Positions 11,112 to 22,901 of a stretch of 64,000 nt of DNA are shown here, one piece after another. The stretch's first letter is position 1. Every line of letters starts with the position of its first letter. The DNA comes from Heterobilharzia americana (taxonomy: Eukaryota; Platyhelminthes; Trematoda; Strigeidida; Schistosomatidae). The position numbers were made by a program, and so were the translations under genes. Under the pieces are notes generated by a model, which saw only the letters and a list, made by a program, of their open reading frames with translations, had not been told where the DNA came from and ran no database searches. The DNA lies in the NCBI GenBank assembly GCA_944470555.2, contig OX104131.1:12206515-12270514 (forward strand), given 5' to 3'.

Positions 11112-11521
11112 AACCAATTCCCTAGTAACATTATTATCGTTTTTGCTCATTACCTTGTTGAAAACATGACCACACGATTTTGTCAGACTTTTCCGCATAC
11201 ACAAAACAAAAATTTTTTTCCGGGCACCACGGACTTCCGAATCTCTTATTTCTTAACAATGTTCCAGGTAATACGATTTTGGTTGTTAATTTTTTTATCT
11301 CCGGATATATTATTACTTTGGTAAAGTTATTTTAGTGTTTCGAATGTCATACACTTCATTTTTATGTAAACACTCTTCCAATCAGTTTTCATCCTGATAA
11401 TAGATATCCTTAACATTCCTTCTATGTTTTTAATATCTTCAAAATGAATTTACCTTTCTCATAATATTTTATATCGAACACAGATATTCCCTCTTATATC
11501 TGTATTCTGGGGAGGGACTTA
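11112..11521 (+). other. 3' untranslated region and polypurine tract of element 1
   Basis: No coding signal. A pyrimidine-rich segment ending TTCCAG is at about 11265-11270. The purine tract GGGGAGGGA (11509-11517) ends four bases before the 3' LTR. Confidence 0.65.
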
Positions 11522-11765
11522 TGTAGCATTTTATTTCACTGTATTGTGTTGATGTATGTAACAACTCATTGAACATTTCTTGTTTAGTTGTACTGAAAAA
11601 GACTTTTTGCTCGCTCGTTGACTAATACAACATCCTGATATATACTTCGCGTTAACTCCTGATATTTACGCTGTCTGACGCAGGTGGATCAGCAGTGTCG
11701 GGAATTATAAATAGGCGATAGTGTATCTGGACACGTACATAAAATTTGGAGTCATTTCAGAGCTC
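11522..11765 (+). repeat. 3' LTR of element 1
   Basis: It begins TGTAGCATTTTATTTC and matches the 5' LTR closely through TTGGAGTCA and GAGCTCG. The final GACA of the 5' LTR is replaced by unrelated sequence, so the last few bases are lost or changed. Confidence 0.8.
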
Positions 11766-13550
11766 GTTGCTTCGTCCGAACACTTCAAATGCGGGCTTGA
11801 TACTTACTCGAGATGTAAGTGGCATCTGTTCACGTCCAGATGAACTTTCACACTTTAACTGCCTCACTTTATTCTCTCTTTATTCATACACAGGTTGGTA
11901 ACCGCAAGAAGTAGTGAACTATGGATCCTAGAGGTGAAAGACAGTTAAGTGGAAGCTTCCGCTTTTTCCACAGCAACAAATTGCACTATCCGAACAACCT
12001 GAAACAAAGTTGAATGATACTCAAAAACTACAAGTTTGCTCTATTCGTACCATTGATGTTGGATGTTGTTGCACTCAACGTGTGCATTACAAATAGCCGT
12101 CCATCTGAGTGGCTTCATTTTTCGTCAGACAAACGTCTTTTTAGTGTCAATACATGTGTGTATAGCTTCAATGGACAAAAAGAATGCACCGCAATGATTT
12201 CAGGAATTTGCAAGTGTCTACGCAATCATATGATATAAGTGGATATCTAAGTTAAAGTATTTCCCACTCGCTCTGCTACCGTACACAGCAATATAGATTG
12301 TAATGCGATTAGAAATAGCTGTTGGGGTGGGAAAAAATAAGCATCAGAAGAAACGTAGTCCAACGGCGACGGTTTTTGCAAAGTGCAGGCCGAATTACGC
12401 TTCATTAGAAGGGAGGTATATAAGATGCTATTTGTCTTCTATGAGGTGAAGTAACAGAGTAAGCTGTTGCATATCACCGTTATGAATGCGTCGCCTTTGG
12501 AGTAGCTAAGTGAACTGCTGTCTTAGATTTAATTGTTTGTCCAGATTTTCGCTGCCACAATTATGACCATCCAGAAATCCTAAACCGTTTGTTGCAGTTG
12601 AGGTTTCGTATTTGGTGTAATTTGGGATGCTGTAGGCAGCTTAGTTTATTGTGAAACTATTAGAGAAATCAAAAAAACCTTGTGGGAAAATTGATGGAAG
12701 AAAACTCCCAACAATTTCTAATATCACATATGAAGAAGCATTCTCAGCAAGCTAAGATTATTTGATCAAAATTTCGCTTAATATTTTCTCATCAAGTTTC
12801 TGTTTAAAGAAGAAAGCACGAACAAAAACGTAAGGTCGGTATGCCATACAAGCCGAATTGTGAAGAGAGAAGTTCCTATCTATTTAGACTCGTTCAAGCT
12901 ATATGTACACATGCACAATATTATTTGTGCATGTAAGAATAACTTTTCGGTTTTTCTTACGCAAAGTTCATAAAAGTTATTAGATATATAGATTATATCC
13001 ATAAACATAAAAATGAAAACCAAGTATACATTATGTGCAGTCGTATTTTTCCAGTTGCACAATGCAAGTAGGTGAACTAGTGATCAAACACCCACTGGGA
13101 AAATTGGTGAATCCCTTGGGGGCAAAAAGTAGGCAAGATTGGTGATAACCTTCCTCTGTACTTTTAGAGGCCGTAGTATATTCTCATTAACTTAGGACTC
13201 ATAGATAGTGGCTACAAGAGCGATAGACTTATCAACCATGAGGAGCTTATTAAGTGAGGAGTGAAACATAGGTGGTGAAGTAGCATTGCGTATTTCCTTA
13301 GGAAGCCTATTGCAGGTGCAAGAGAATTTATTGAGGAAGAAATTACATCGCATTGGTCCTCCATCATCCAGTTTCAGCTAATAGTTTATAATTATGTATT
13401 TTGCAAGTACACGTTACAATTATTTTAATCTCCTGGCCTTATGAGTGCATGTGTTTACAAAGTAACTTATAATAAAACATAGGATTCAGTTTAATTATCT
13501 TCTTCCAGATGGATTCTAGCCTTAGGATGTGGCATCTGGAGATGTGAAGC
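11766..13550. other. no gene supported
   Basis: AT-rich sequence. A 74-codon frame at 12014-12238 starts with a weakly hydrophobic segment and has five Cys, but nothing else supports it. The rest shows no conserved domain, RNA gene or terminal repeat. Confidence 0.45.
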
Positions 13551-13552
13551 CG

Positions 13553-13690
13553 TGGTTTGGTGGTTTAGAAAGGTGACTTTCAACCGATCGGTCACGGGTC
13601 AGAGCCCTGCTCCACCTACCGAAGTTTGGGCAGCCAGGTAGTATCAATAGCCCTTAAAAATATGCTTGACTCGTTACTTACTGCACGTGG
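13553..13690 (+). repeat. tRNA-derived SINE remnant
   Basis: An A-box-like TGGTTTGGTGG (13553) is followed about 43 bp later by a B-box-like GGGTCAGAGCCC (13596). Behind it come TTGGGCAGCCAGGTAGTATC and CTTACTGCAC, which recur in the same order behind the SINE at 39170-39300 (TGGGCAGATAGGTAGTATC, then CTTACTGCAC). The shared tail marks one SINE family, of the kind called SM-alpha in schistosomes. The family name is my inference. Confidence 0.55.
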
Positions 13691-15330
13691 TGGCTGACTG
13701 CGTTTCGTTACATCTGGTTATGTAGTTTGTGGTGCAGTCAGATCCTAGTGTTATTAATGTGAAGTCACATTGTACTCTTTTGACTTTTAGTTTGTCGCTC
13801 ATACGAAGGCGACTAAAACTAAACGTGCAGCATCCTAAAATTGGACGAATGCATACTGTATAGAGTAGAAACCCTTGACTGAGTACTATAAATGTTGAGG
13901 ATGACACGTCCAAGGAGTATGCACGACTTAGATTTCATACGGGCTGTGTGTTCAGAGAATGTTAAGTCACTGGAATACCTAGGACCAAAGTCTAGTACTG
14001 AAGAAAATCTAGGTAGTTTCTGTCCACATGATTAGAGGGACACGTGGACATCATCGCCGCCTATGCTAAGCCAACCACATTTATCATTAATGAGGTTGGA
14101 CTCTTCACACCAATTGGCAACTTTATGTAATCCTTGTTGAGAAGTAGTTGGAGTATTGCTTAGTTCATGAGCGTGACAGGAGTATACAACCCTCAGATCA
14201 TCGACATATGGGAATGTTTCCTCTGCAGTGAAGCAGTTGCACGCATCATTAATATACGTTATAAGCAACAAAGGCGCAAGGACACCACCCTGTATCACTG
14301 CACTAGTTATGTGCCCAGGTTAAGACTTCACAAAGTTTAGTGTAACAAATTGAATACGATCATTGCGAAAAGCGAGGTAACAGATCATGAGTGCCAATCG
14401 ATTGTAACTCGTCCACAAGTATACAATGCAGCATCTTTTCAAATGCGTTTGATATATCGAAGTATGGAACAATGAAGATTTTACGCTCACCGTCGCCACC
14501 AGTTATTTGGTTGAAAGAATTGAAATGTCAATTAACGCAAGACCTACTTTTGTGAAAACCATGGTGAGACTTTGCAATAAGGTTTTCTTCAAGTATGGAA
14601 TCGGAGATGCTGTTTTGAATCAGTTTTGCCGTAAGTGAAGACAACTGGCGTTATGTTGATGGGACCATGGTTACTAAAATTCGCTCCATCCCTGGACTTG
14701 TAGCGAGAAACTACGAAGCTGGTTTTCCAGTCGCTGGGACAGTCTCCACCTTCCACTGATGTTATGAATATTTTGAGCAGAGACGACCACTAGTCCTGAC
14801 CACCATTTCTGAATACTATTGAGCTGAGCTCATGCAAACCCATTCCTGTCGATAGTCTCATTGTTTTAATAACCTTTCTGATTATTTAGACAGTGAACCT
14901 CACTTTGGTATATGAGCTTGCAGTGAGTGGAGCAAAACTAGCGGGATTAAAAGAGTAAGCGTTGAAATGTACCAATAATTTGCCAAATTGATCAATATTC
15001 TTGAAGAGATTATTGCATACTATTCCATTGTTTAACAAATAGATTATATCCCTTGATGGCTACAAACATTTATTCAAAAAAGACATTAAATTGTAGATTC
15101 TAGAACCACCTTTGAGACTCAAATCTCTTTGTTTACTGCTTTTCGCTTACGTAATTTTCTTACAACTTCGTAAGTTTCATAAACAATGCAGTAACGTGAA
15201 GACTTTCGACGAGTAGTATTGTTATGATGATTTTCCAAGTTTATTGAGGAATAATTTAGGGTATATACGTCTTTGTTCTTATAAATCTTAATTGTTACCA
15301 CAGGAGCTGCGATATCTAGACGCAACTCTA
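13680..15330 (-). pseudogene. LINE copy B reverse transcriptase remnant
   Basis: The blocks on the minus strand, in order, are: CPSDWKTSFVVSRYKS (about 14740-14690), HHGFHKSRSC (about 14570-14540), IVPYFDISNAFEKMLHCIL (about 14475-14415) with the first catalytic Asp, IQGGVLAPLLLITYINDACN (about 14295-14240), FPYVDDLRVVYSC (about 14215-14175) with the YxDD box as YVDD, and finally the thumb (13913-13674) with YTVCIRPILGCC. Upstream, a basic segment at 15325-15119 fits the linker between endonuclease and reverse transcriptase. The order and both Asp boxes make the assignment solid despite many stops. Confidence 0.75.
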
Positions 15331-15479
15331 TATTTTTGTAGAAAGGGGGAAGTATGTTCGTTATTGAAGCTGCGGTGAAGTAGTCATCCTACGGAATGCA
15401 CCTGACGAGCTCGATGATAACTTCTTATTCTATATTCTTGCAGCACCGAGGCCGAATGTTTATTAAGGATGCCGAATTC

Positions 15480-16640
15480 CCAAGAAAAGCTAATTTCAAA
15501 TATGTTTATATTAACACTGAAATTTAAAGCTTATTTAGGCGCCCTTTCTGCACCATGCAATGTTGCTTATTTTTCACCGCGGTTTAGGTTGCTAAACGCT
15601 GGTTGGTCCATTTTACACTTCGAATATTCTATTTGGTTGTCCCTGGCCAAGGTTATCTAAGGATATATGAAAAACTGAATTTTCAGCTATGAAGTTAACC
15701 GACTGAAATAAATATGTTTTCAATGCTATCGTCTTCTTTTGGTGTCAAGTGAATGTCCATTTCAGAAGCCATCGTTCTATCGTTAATCGTATCACGTTGG
15801 AGCATTGTTTGTTATATATACATTGGGTCGAAACAATATTACTTGGAGATTGCTTGTTTTTGCCATTGGGAGGAAAAATTGGTAAGCAACAGAAAATCAT
15901 TCTATGGTCACTGTTAGCGAATTCGCTATTAACTTAGTTGGTGACAAGGATGATGTCACAGCAACAGACTTGGTTCGGTATACTATCTACACGCGTAGGT
16001 TCCTGGACGTACTGCCTCCATCCATAAATATCTGTGACAATATTTTATCGAGGCGTTGTAAACCGCAACTGGCCTCCTAGCTAACCTCAGGGAGGTTAAA
16101 GTCAAATGCAAACAGTTTGAAGTCAACAGTGGTGTTTCCAACACAGGCAAATGATCCAGCTATAAGTCCATCATTTTCTTTTATTGAACATGGTGCGTTA
16201 CGCACACAACTTACAGTGATTTTGACGTTAGTGCCGCTGACAATAACCTAAAGAGTGTTCGGCAGATAAATGAAAGTATCATCTTCAGTCTTATTTGAGG
16301 TGGGAAGGATGCATACGTAGATTAAACTACCCCCACAAGGCTTGTGATCACGATTAGTGCGATACACAGGTCTGCATTCAGGATTGAGGTAGGATACCAT
16401 GGTTCGGTAACTAATAACACTGTGGGTTTGGCCAGTAAAACTGTTTTTCTTAGCTTGAGATATTTTCTTAAGCAACAAGCGTGCACTAATAATTAAAAGT
16501 GTACGAAGGTTGCTATGATTTGTGAAGTTTGGACATAATAAGACCCAGCATCGGGCAGTGGCGGTGTAGGTCGAGGACTTTGGTTTCAGGCCTGTGTTAT
16601 GGCGGGGTCGACTGACCCTAAACACTATGTCGTACATGTT
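15480..16640 (-). pseudogene. LINE copy B endonuclease remnant
   Basis: It opens with ISARLLLKKISQAKK (about 16500-16450), where N-A-R-S-x-x-x-K is usual at the start of CR1-type endonucleases. YRTNRDHKPCGGSLIYVCI follows (about 16360-16300), then FAFDFNLPEVS near 16090, where GDFNLPEI with a catalytic Asp/Asn pair is expected; the Gly is Ala. The SDHRMIFCCLPI block (about 15910) holds the conserved Ser-Asp-His. Stops and frame changes between the blocks make it dead. Confidence 0.65.
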
Positions 16641-17330
16641 GGATAGGGCCGAAAAATCTTCTGGTGGGGTTCATAAGGGAGGACGTTTATGCAGAGGGCA
16701 TTTATCTGTTCGAAAATTACTGACTAGGCTTACTGGGATGCACAGGTAAATAGAGGTTAAATGTTTGTGATATGCAAGATATTTGAGTGTTCGATACTCC
16801 ACTCGGCGTCCTCTAATGGCCCCTGTGATTTAAGAAACGCGGCTCGCAGGATTGTCTCGTGCGATATACCTTTCGGTCACCTCAGTTCTCATTTTTAAGA
16901 GAAGGAGTTTAGTAGAAAACCTCCAGTTTGGGTTTGTGTATTGGCAGCGCCTTAGCCATGAAGTATTCTTCTCGACCATCAGAAAACCTGCACCTGAAAT
17001 TATCTTCCTTTGAAAACACCTTAGCTTTATATGGTAAGGTTTCTCCTGAGGGTTTGACTTTTCTGCCGTTTAATGGGTTTCTATTTATAGTCATCTTAGG
17101 AGGGGACAGTACCAGTGGTTTTCTTTCTACGAACAGCTGAAGCATAGGATTTACTTGCTTCTAAATCTGGGTGAGACTGTTTTACTGAGGAACAGGCGCT
17201 CACAATGGGATTACTAGTTGTGTCAACACTCTTTGGTGATCTGCTCATGTATACAGTAGTCTCTAAGTTTAAAGGTGGTGAACTGATCAGACAACTTCTT
17301 TCTTTCTGTGTTGACATGGAGCATCGTCTT

Positions 17331-17849
17331 GTGCGATCGTAATATTTTTAAAGTTGTTATGTGAATTTAGTTGGTTTTGATATGAAAATGATGCTACTAA
17401 GGCTTCCTTGGTTGTCAGCAGTCAATGAAATAAGCAAATGCCTGCGATCATGGAAGCATGTACGATTAGAGCTCGTAAACAGAGCCTATGTGTGCTGAAA
17501 GAGATGGTAGCCACCCTAAATCAACCATGGTAGAAGTTTTAAAGTTTTGCGAACTTATTCATCATTTGTATTAGTGTTTTGGTTTTCTGTTTTATTTCTT
17601 CCTCTGCTTAGGATATTTACCTTGGCATTACCCTCATTCTGCCGCACTCCCACTACTTTTTCACGTAATAGTCAAACAACTTATGTTCATCGCCATTATC
17701 AATATTATTATCATTGCTACTGACCAACTAGTACTCCAGCCTTCTCTAGTTTTACGCTGTTACTGAGCTTCCTAATTGATGTTCATTTACCCTGTTCAAA
17801 ATGACGTAATTTTTGATCTTTTGAGCACCTATAATTTCATTGTTAACCT
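17331..17849. other. no gene seen; flank of element 2
   Basis: Non-coding, AT-rich, with ATTATTATCATT-like runs near 17690-17715. Similar runs lie just past the element at 23336-23380, so diverged copies of one sequence may flank the insertion. The last four bases, ACCT, are the target-site duplication of element 2. Confidence 0.4.
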
Positions 17850-18279
17850 TGTAGTGCACCTTCCTGGCACCAAAATTCAACTAGGGCTAAAATAAATAAA
17901 TAAAATTAACTAAATAAACCTCTAGCTCGCCTCCGGATGCTTAGGGTGTTTTAAGTTTTGTTTTAATGAGCATACATCCGAGCAGGCTTGGCGCCATTTC
18001 GCGCTCCATAGTGCTGGTTACCACACACGTAGTCAGAAACCATAGTTCAGCCTTACAAGCCAGATAAGTTGGTTAAACTTCTCCCCCATCCATTACTATT
18101 ACATTTTCTTTAATTAAATACATTGCTTCTTCAAATATATTCCCGTATCGGTTCTTTTGATTTATGTTTTGTTATTAGTACTTACACGTTAGGTAAAGTA
18201 CTGGTTAAGCAGGTACTAGAGCACATCAAGTTAAGTAGGGTTGATCAAACATTACGGAATTGTAACATGCACCCCTACA
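17850..18279 (+). repeat. 5' LTR of element 2
   Basis: TGTAGTGCACCTTCC ... CACCCCTACA, 430 bp, with TG...CA ends. Overlapping AATAAA signals in AAATAAATAAATAAAATT (from about 17890) could serve polyadenylation. I see no good TATA box. Confidence 0.92.
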
Positions 18280-18280
18280 A

Positions 18281-19300
18281 TTGGTGATCCCGAGTATCAA
18301 TTACTTGCCTAGTACCTTTGTTTTTCTTCTTGAGTTGATTTATCTGGCCTATTTTTGTTTTTGGCACGGTCTTGCGTTTTTTTATTGCACTCCTTATTGG
18401 TTATTTTTATATCGTAGTTTTTTATCATCATCATCGTCCTCGTTAATTCCCTTATCAATGGTTGACAATGACTCAACCGCGCAGATGGCCGTAGCCCTTC
18501 AGCTTCCCACCTTCTGGGCCCACAGACCATCTGCATCTTTCTCCCATGTGGAAGCTCAGTTTGCCTTGGGACATATTCAATCACAAGAAACTAAGTCCAA
18601 CTTAGTCATCGTCAGCTTACCGGAAAATGTGATCGAAGATGTCTCAGATGTGCTAGATGACCCAGCACCGAATCTGTACGATCGCCTCAAAACCACACTT
18701 ATCAAACGCGTTGCACTTACTGACCAGCAGAAAGTGCAAGAACTTTTCAGGGATATGCATCTTGGTGATCATAAGCCGACACAACTGCTTCGTCAGATGA
18801 AGCAGCTCGTGGTTGACTTCAACATTGATGAAGCATTTCTCAATCAACTGTGGTTACAGAGGTTACCACAGTCGGTTCAAGGGATCCTCGCACCCTTCCA
18901 TAAGTGTCCCTTCATAGAGCTGGCGGAAGCGGCTGACAGAGCTGTGGACACTACGAAACCCAACACTAGTATCTCAGCTGCACTGTCTACTGCCACGGAT
19001 TCGTCCAAAAACCCACATCCTCCCTCGGCTGGTGAGCCAACAAGTTTCGATGTTATAGCTCACATCTCGAAATTGTATGAGGAGTTGTGCAGCATCAGGA
19101 ACGAAATGCGGTCTGGTAGTTCTTCCAACGGTCGTACGTCTCACTCGCGCGACAGGTCTGCCTCCCGTACCGGTAGCAGACGTTCCAAATCGCGACAATC
19201 CCAACCCAGGTTGTGCTGGTACCATAAACGTTATGGTGCCAATGCCAAAAGGTGCACTCGACCTTGCACCTTCGAGGCTAACCAAGCAGGAAACGTGTGA
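18281..19300 (+). CDS. gag: Gag of element 2, intact frame
   Basis: The frame is open for 339 codons. I take the ATG at 18458 (MVDNDSTAQMAVALQLPTF) as the start; the 59 codons before it encode a hydrophobic run from the leader and begin inside the primer site. The capsid-like part has SLPENVIEDVSDVLDD, LTDQQKVQELFRDMHLGD and NQLWLQRLPQSVQGIL, parallel to element 1. The C-terminus has a Ser/Arg-rich stretch and the zinc motif CWYHKRYGANAKRCTRPC (19214-19267), again C-x2-H-x9-C-x3-C. The TGA at 19298-19300 overlaps the pol frame in GTGA exactly as in element 1. Confidence 0.87.
   Translation: MVIPSINYLPSTFVFLLELIYLAYFCFWHGLAFFYCTPYWLFLYRSFLSSSSSSLIPLSMVDNDSTAQMAVALQLPTFWAHRPSASFSHVEAQFALGHIQSQETKSNLVIVSLPENVIEDVSDVLDDPAPNLYDRLKTTLIKRVALTDQQKVQELFRDMHLGDHKPTQLLRQMKQLVVDFNIDEAFLNQLWLQRLPQSVQGILAPFHKCPFIELAEAADRAVDTTKPNTSISAALSTATDSSKNPHPPSAGEPTSFDVIAHISKLYEELCSIRNEMRSGSSSNGRTSHSRDRSASRTGSRRSKSRQSQPRLCWYHKRYGANAKRCTRPCTFEANQAGNV
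18282..18294 (+). other. primer binding site, degenerate tRNA-Trp type
   Basis: TGGTGATCCCGAG begins two bases after the LTR. It agrees with the tRNA-Trp complement TGGTGACCCCGAC at 11 of 13 bases, then diverges. Confidence 0.55.
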
Positions 19301-22300
19301 GCCAGCACGTGACAGGGACTAACGTCTCTGGCGAGCCACTTCCATGTCGCCTCTTCCTCGTCACTGATCGTCATTCTGGGATACGCCTCCTAGTTGACAC
19401 TGGGGCAGAAGCTAGCGTCATCCCACCTACGAAGGAAGAGCGTCTACGGCCAATGTCTCTGCAACTTCGTGCCGCCAACGGTTTGTTCATCACAACCTAT
19501 GGTGGGAGACTGCTCGACCTCAACCTTGGACTGCGTCGTCCCTTTCGATGGGTTTTCATAGTGGCTGATGTGACCACCAGCATTATTGGTATGGATCTCT
19601 TGCAGCACTATCAGCTGCTAGCAGATGCTGGCAAGCATAAGCCGATAGATTCTACCACAAGACTGTCTGTCTCCGGTCTTGTCACAAAGACGCCGTCCCT
19701 CAGTCCCACGGCGATTATCCCCGGAGAAACCGCGCTGTAAAAGCCAAGTTTGAACACATGCTTGAAATGGGAATAATCAGACCATCCAACAGTCCGTGGT
19801 CTTCGCCCTTGCATGTGGTACCCAAGAACAATGGTATGGACTGAAGGCCTTGTGGTGACTACCGAAAGCTCAACGCTAAGACGATTCCAGATAGTGACCC
19901 AGTCCCTCACATACACGACTTGACTGCACCCTTAAAAGGCTCATTTACCTTCAGTAAGCTTGACTTGACACGTGCATATCATCAGATTTCAGTTCATTCT
20001 GATGATGTTCCCAAGACAGCCGTCATTACACCGTTTGGTCTTTTTGAGTTCCTTCGTATGCCTTTTGGTCTTCGCAATGCAGCACAAACCTTCCAACGTT
20101 TTATTCACGATGTTTTACGTGGACTCGACTTCGCCTATGCCTACTTAGACGACATACTAATCGCTAGTCCAGACGAAGACACTCATTTTAACCACTTGAA
20201 ACAGGTTTTCGCCAGACTGTCAGAGCATTCGATGACAGTCAACCTGGCCAAATGCCAGATTGGCGTTCGTCCACTAAAATTTTTGGAGCACGTTATCGAC
20301 GAGCAAGGCATTCGCCCACTACCTGAAAAGGTACAGGCGATCCAAGACTTTCCAGTCCCAGTGTCACTTAAAGCTCTGCGTACGTTTCTGAGGATGGTGA
20401 GCTATTATCGTCGCTTCGTTCCCCAGTGTGCTCACATTTTGACTGCACTGACCGACCTGCTGAAAAGTAAATGTAAAACTTTCAGCTTGACTCCTGAGGC
20501 ACTAGACGCATTTCGCAAGATCAAAACCGCAATAGCAGACGCCACGATGCTGGTGCATCAAGACGTAAACCTACCTCTTAGCATTGCGGTTGACGCCTCT
20601 AACACGGCCATTGGAGCTGTGTTGCAACAACTTTCGGATCACACTTGGATCCCAGTTGCATTCTTCCCGGAAGTTATCCACCTGCGAAATGCGGTACAGC
20701 ACTTTCGGCAGGGAACTGCTCGCCATATATGCCTCAGTGAAACATTTTCGTCACTTTGTGGAAGGTCGTGATTTCATCATCTTTACCGACCATAAACCTC
20801 TGACGTATGCCTTACACACCACTACTGACAGATATTCACCGCGTGAATTACGTCACCTAGACTATATTTCGCAATTCACGTCGGACATCCGTCATATTTC
20901 TGGTGTGAATAACCCTGTCGCGGACGCACTGTCTCGCGTTTGCACCACTACTTTGCCTCGAGCAGTCGACTTACGGAAGATTGCCGAACTTCAGGATTCA
21001 GACGAGGAGATTGAAAAACTTCAACACTCAACCTCTCTGAAGATACAGCGTTTACCGCTCCTGAACAGTGAAGTGTCAATATTGTGCGACACCTCCACAG
21101 GCACACCCAGACCGGTTGTTCCTTTACCCTTGCGTAAGCATGTTTTTGATGCTTTGCACAATCTTTCACATCCTGGCATCCGCGCCACTGACAAACTCAT
21201 ATCTGCTAGGTTTGTTTGGCCTGGTATTAACCGTGATGTTCGAAACTGGACACGGTCATGTATTCAGTGCCAACGTTCCAAGGTGAATCGTCACAACATC
21301 CCACCACTTGGAACTTTCGCCAAACCGGACTCACGATTCGCTCATGTCCACTTAGACATTGTCGGCCCACTTCCACCCTCCGATGGATATAGTTACCTAC
21401 TGACATGTGTCGATAGGTTTACTCGCTGGCCGTTAGCCATCCCATTGTCTAACATTACTGCCGAAACAGTAAGTCGGGTCTTCGTCGAAGGATGGGTTTC
21501 ACAGTTTGGATGCCCTTCCACCGTGACAACCGACAGAGGCCAACAGTTCGAATCCGCTACCTTCCAGAAGCTGATGAATCTGTTGGGATGCAAACGCATC
21601 CGCACTACCGCATATCATCCAGCTTCCAATGGTTTGGTGGGGCGATTCCACCGACACCTTAAGAGCGCACTAATGGCAGTCGACAATATGAAATGGACTG
21701 AGTCTCTGCCGTTGGTTCTTCTCAGCATTCGTTCTACACTCAAGACGGATATACAGTGTACACCTGCTGAGTTAGTTTACGGTAGTAACTTACGTTTGCC
21801 GGGTGAGATGGTCGCTTCAGATTGTAGTGACCCAACTCCTACCGATATCCATGGCTATGCTCAAACTCTTAAGTTACACATGCGTCGCCTCCAACCCTCA
21901 TCCACACGGATACAGTGTAGACGGGTGCAGTTGGATAAAAGACTCCAAGATTGCACTCACGTCTTTGTGCGTTGTGACGGTGTACGTAAACCCTTACAGC
22001 CACCATACGACGGACCTTTCAAGGTTCTCTCAAGAAAGAAAAGTTTTTCGTCATTGACAGATCTGGACGGCAGGATTCTATAAGTGTCGATCGTTTGAAG
22101 GCAGCTTATATAGAGGACGACCCACCTTCCTTTACACCGACACAACTAAAAAAACCCTTGCCGCCAGACTCTCAAACAGACTCGTCTAGTCGCGCGTATC
22201 TCGAATCTTCTAAAAGAGCCACCTCTAGTAGCACTGATTCAGTACCCTCTACACGTGCTGGGAGGCGTGTACATTGGCCCAAACGATACGCCGATTTCGT

Positions 22301-22307
22301 TAATTAG
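19297..22307 (+). pseudogene. pol: Pol of element 2, with deletion, stop, frameshifts and a lost catalytic Glu
   Basis: The protease has LLVDTGAEASVIPPT (about 19390-19430). Near 19700 the protease-reverse transcriptase linker present in element 1 is missing, about 50 codons, and the frame then ends in TAA at 19738-19740. The reverse transcriptase has a TGA at 19842-19844 where Trp is expected before RPCGDYRKLN, then LRNAAQTFQRF and YLDDILIAS. The frame shifts near 20670 into RNase H (FTDHKPLTYAL) and integrase. The integrase has HNLSHPGIRAT...CIQCQRSK, HLDIVGPLPP and TTDRGQQFES. The catalytic Glu is replaced by Gly (NGLVGRFHRHLK, GGG at 21640-21642). A last shift near 22040 leads into the tail (22095-22307), which ends RRVHWPKRYADFVN. 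Confidence 0.93.
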
Positions 22308-22901
22308 CCCCAGCGCAACTTTACACTTGGTAAATTCGGAGTTTCAACTATTTTATCCTTGCACGCACTATCAATGCGTTTTCATATCTAAAGTTTTAGC
22401 AAGTTTTGTTCACTTCTTTGAAAACAATTAAAATTTCAAAAACGTTTATTTTTTTTGGTTGGCCATTATTTTTTTTCTGTACTTCCCCCCTTCGAACTGT
22501 TTGGTTTTTTTTTCTTAGCACTCTAATGTCCTATTTCTTTCTTCTTGCAGAACCTAGGAAATGCGTTAAAAATTGGATACAGTTGGCCGCTGACGATGCT
22601 ACTTGGATCGTTCTTCGGTTCTCTTTGTGCCAATTTCCCCTTCTACTCTCCCCGGTAGACTAAGAATCAATAGGGATAGGTATATGGAGGCTTTGGGTCA
22701 TTTTCCACCACTGCGAGAAGGGTTGCGTCTAGAAGCAAAATTCTCTTACCTCGTAGGTGTGCATAGTTGCACTAGCTTCGGAGACCCACACGTCACCTAC
22801 TCCATCACCAATATGGAAAGGTGTTGCGTGTCCGCCTCGCAGTCGCCTCCTAGGATCGAAGGTTGCCGGTATCCCAACAACCTTCTAGGAGGGGGATAAC
22901 C
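22308..22901 (+). other. 3' untranslated region and polypurine tract of element 2
   Basis: A long pyrimidine stretch ends in TTCTTCTTGCAG at about 22552. The last 200 bp (GGTGTGCATA, GGAGACCCACACGTCACC, AATATGGAAAGGTGTTGCGT) is shared with the same region of the remnant at 35120-35268. The polypurine tract AGGAGGGGGATAA (22886-22898) ends three bases before the 3' LTR. Confidence 0.75.

Larger units (their letters stand above)
6717..11765 (+). mobile_element. Ty3/gypsy element 1, CsRn1/Boudicca-like, both LTRs present
   Basis: A complete layout is visible: 5' LTR, tRNA-Trp-like primer site, gag, pol (protease, reverse transcriptase, RNase H, integrase), polypurine tract, 3' LTR. The Gag zinc motif is of C-H-C-C type rather than C-C-H-C, a mark of the CsRn1/Kabuki group known in flukes. 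The LTRs differ at about six positions plus a small indel over some 245 bp, so the copy is not brand new. Pol carries at least three frame breaks. The far end of the 3' LTR is altered, and I could not confirm a target-site duplication. Confidence 0.9.
13680..17330 (-). mobile_element. CR1-like LINE, decayed (copy B)
   Basis: Read on the minus strand, pieces of one LINE follow in the correct order over 3.6 kb. First comes the end of an ORF1 (17317-16909: ISSPPLNLETT, then FRCRFSDGREEYF), then an endonuclease (about 16560-15500), then a reverse transcriptase and thumb (about 15000-13680). Frames are broken everywhere. The ORF1 and endonuclease match the LINE at 56200-58454 (SPPLNL/TPPLNL, GREEYF/GEEYF, SDHRMIFCCL/SDHRMVFYCL), so both belong to one family. 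Confidence 0.75.

Noticed and set aside
6713..11777. GTCC as target duplication of element 1
   Set aside because: GTCC precedes the 5' LTR (6713-6716), but downstream it lies at 11774-11777, several bases past the recognisable LTR end.
12014..12238. small secreted Cys-containing protein
   Set aside because: The leader is only weakly hydrophobic, there is no cleavage site I trust, and no sign of transcription.
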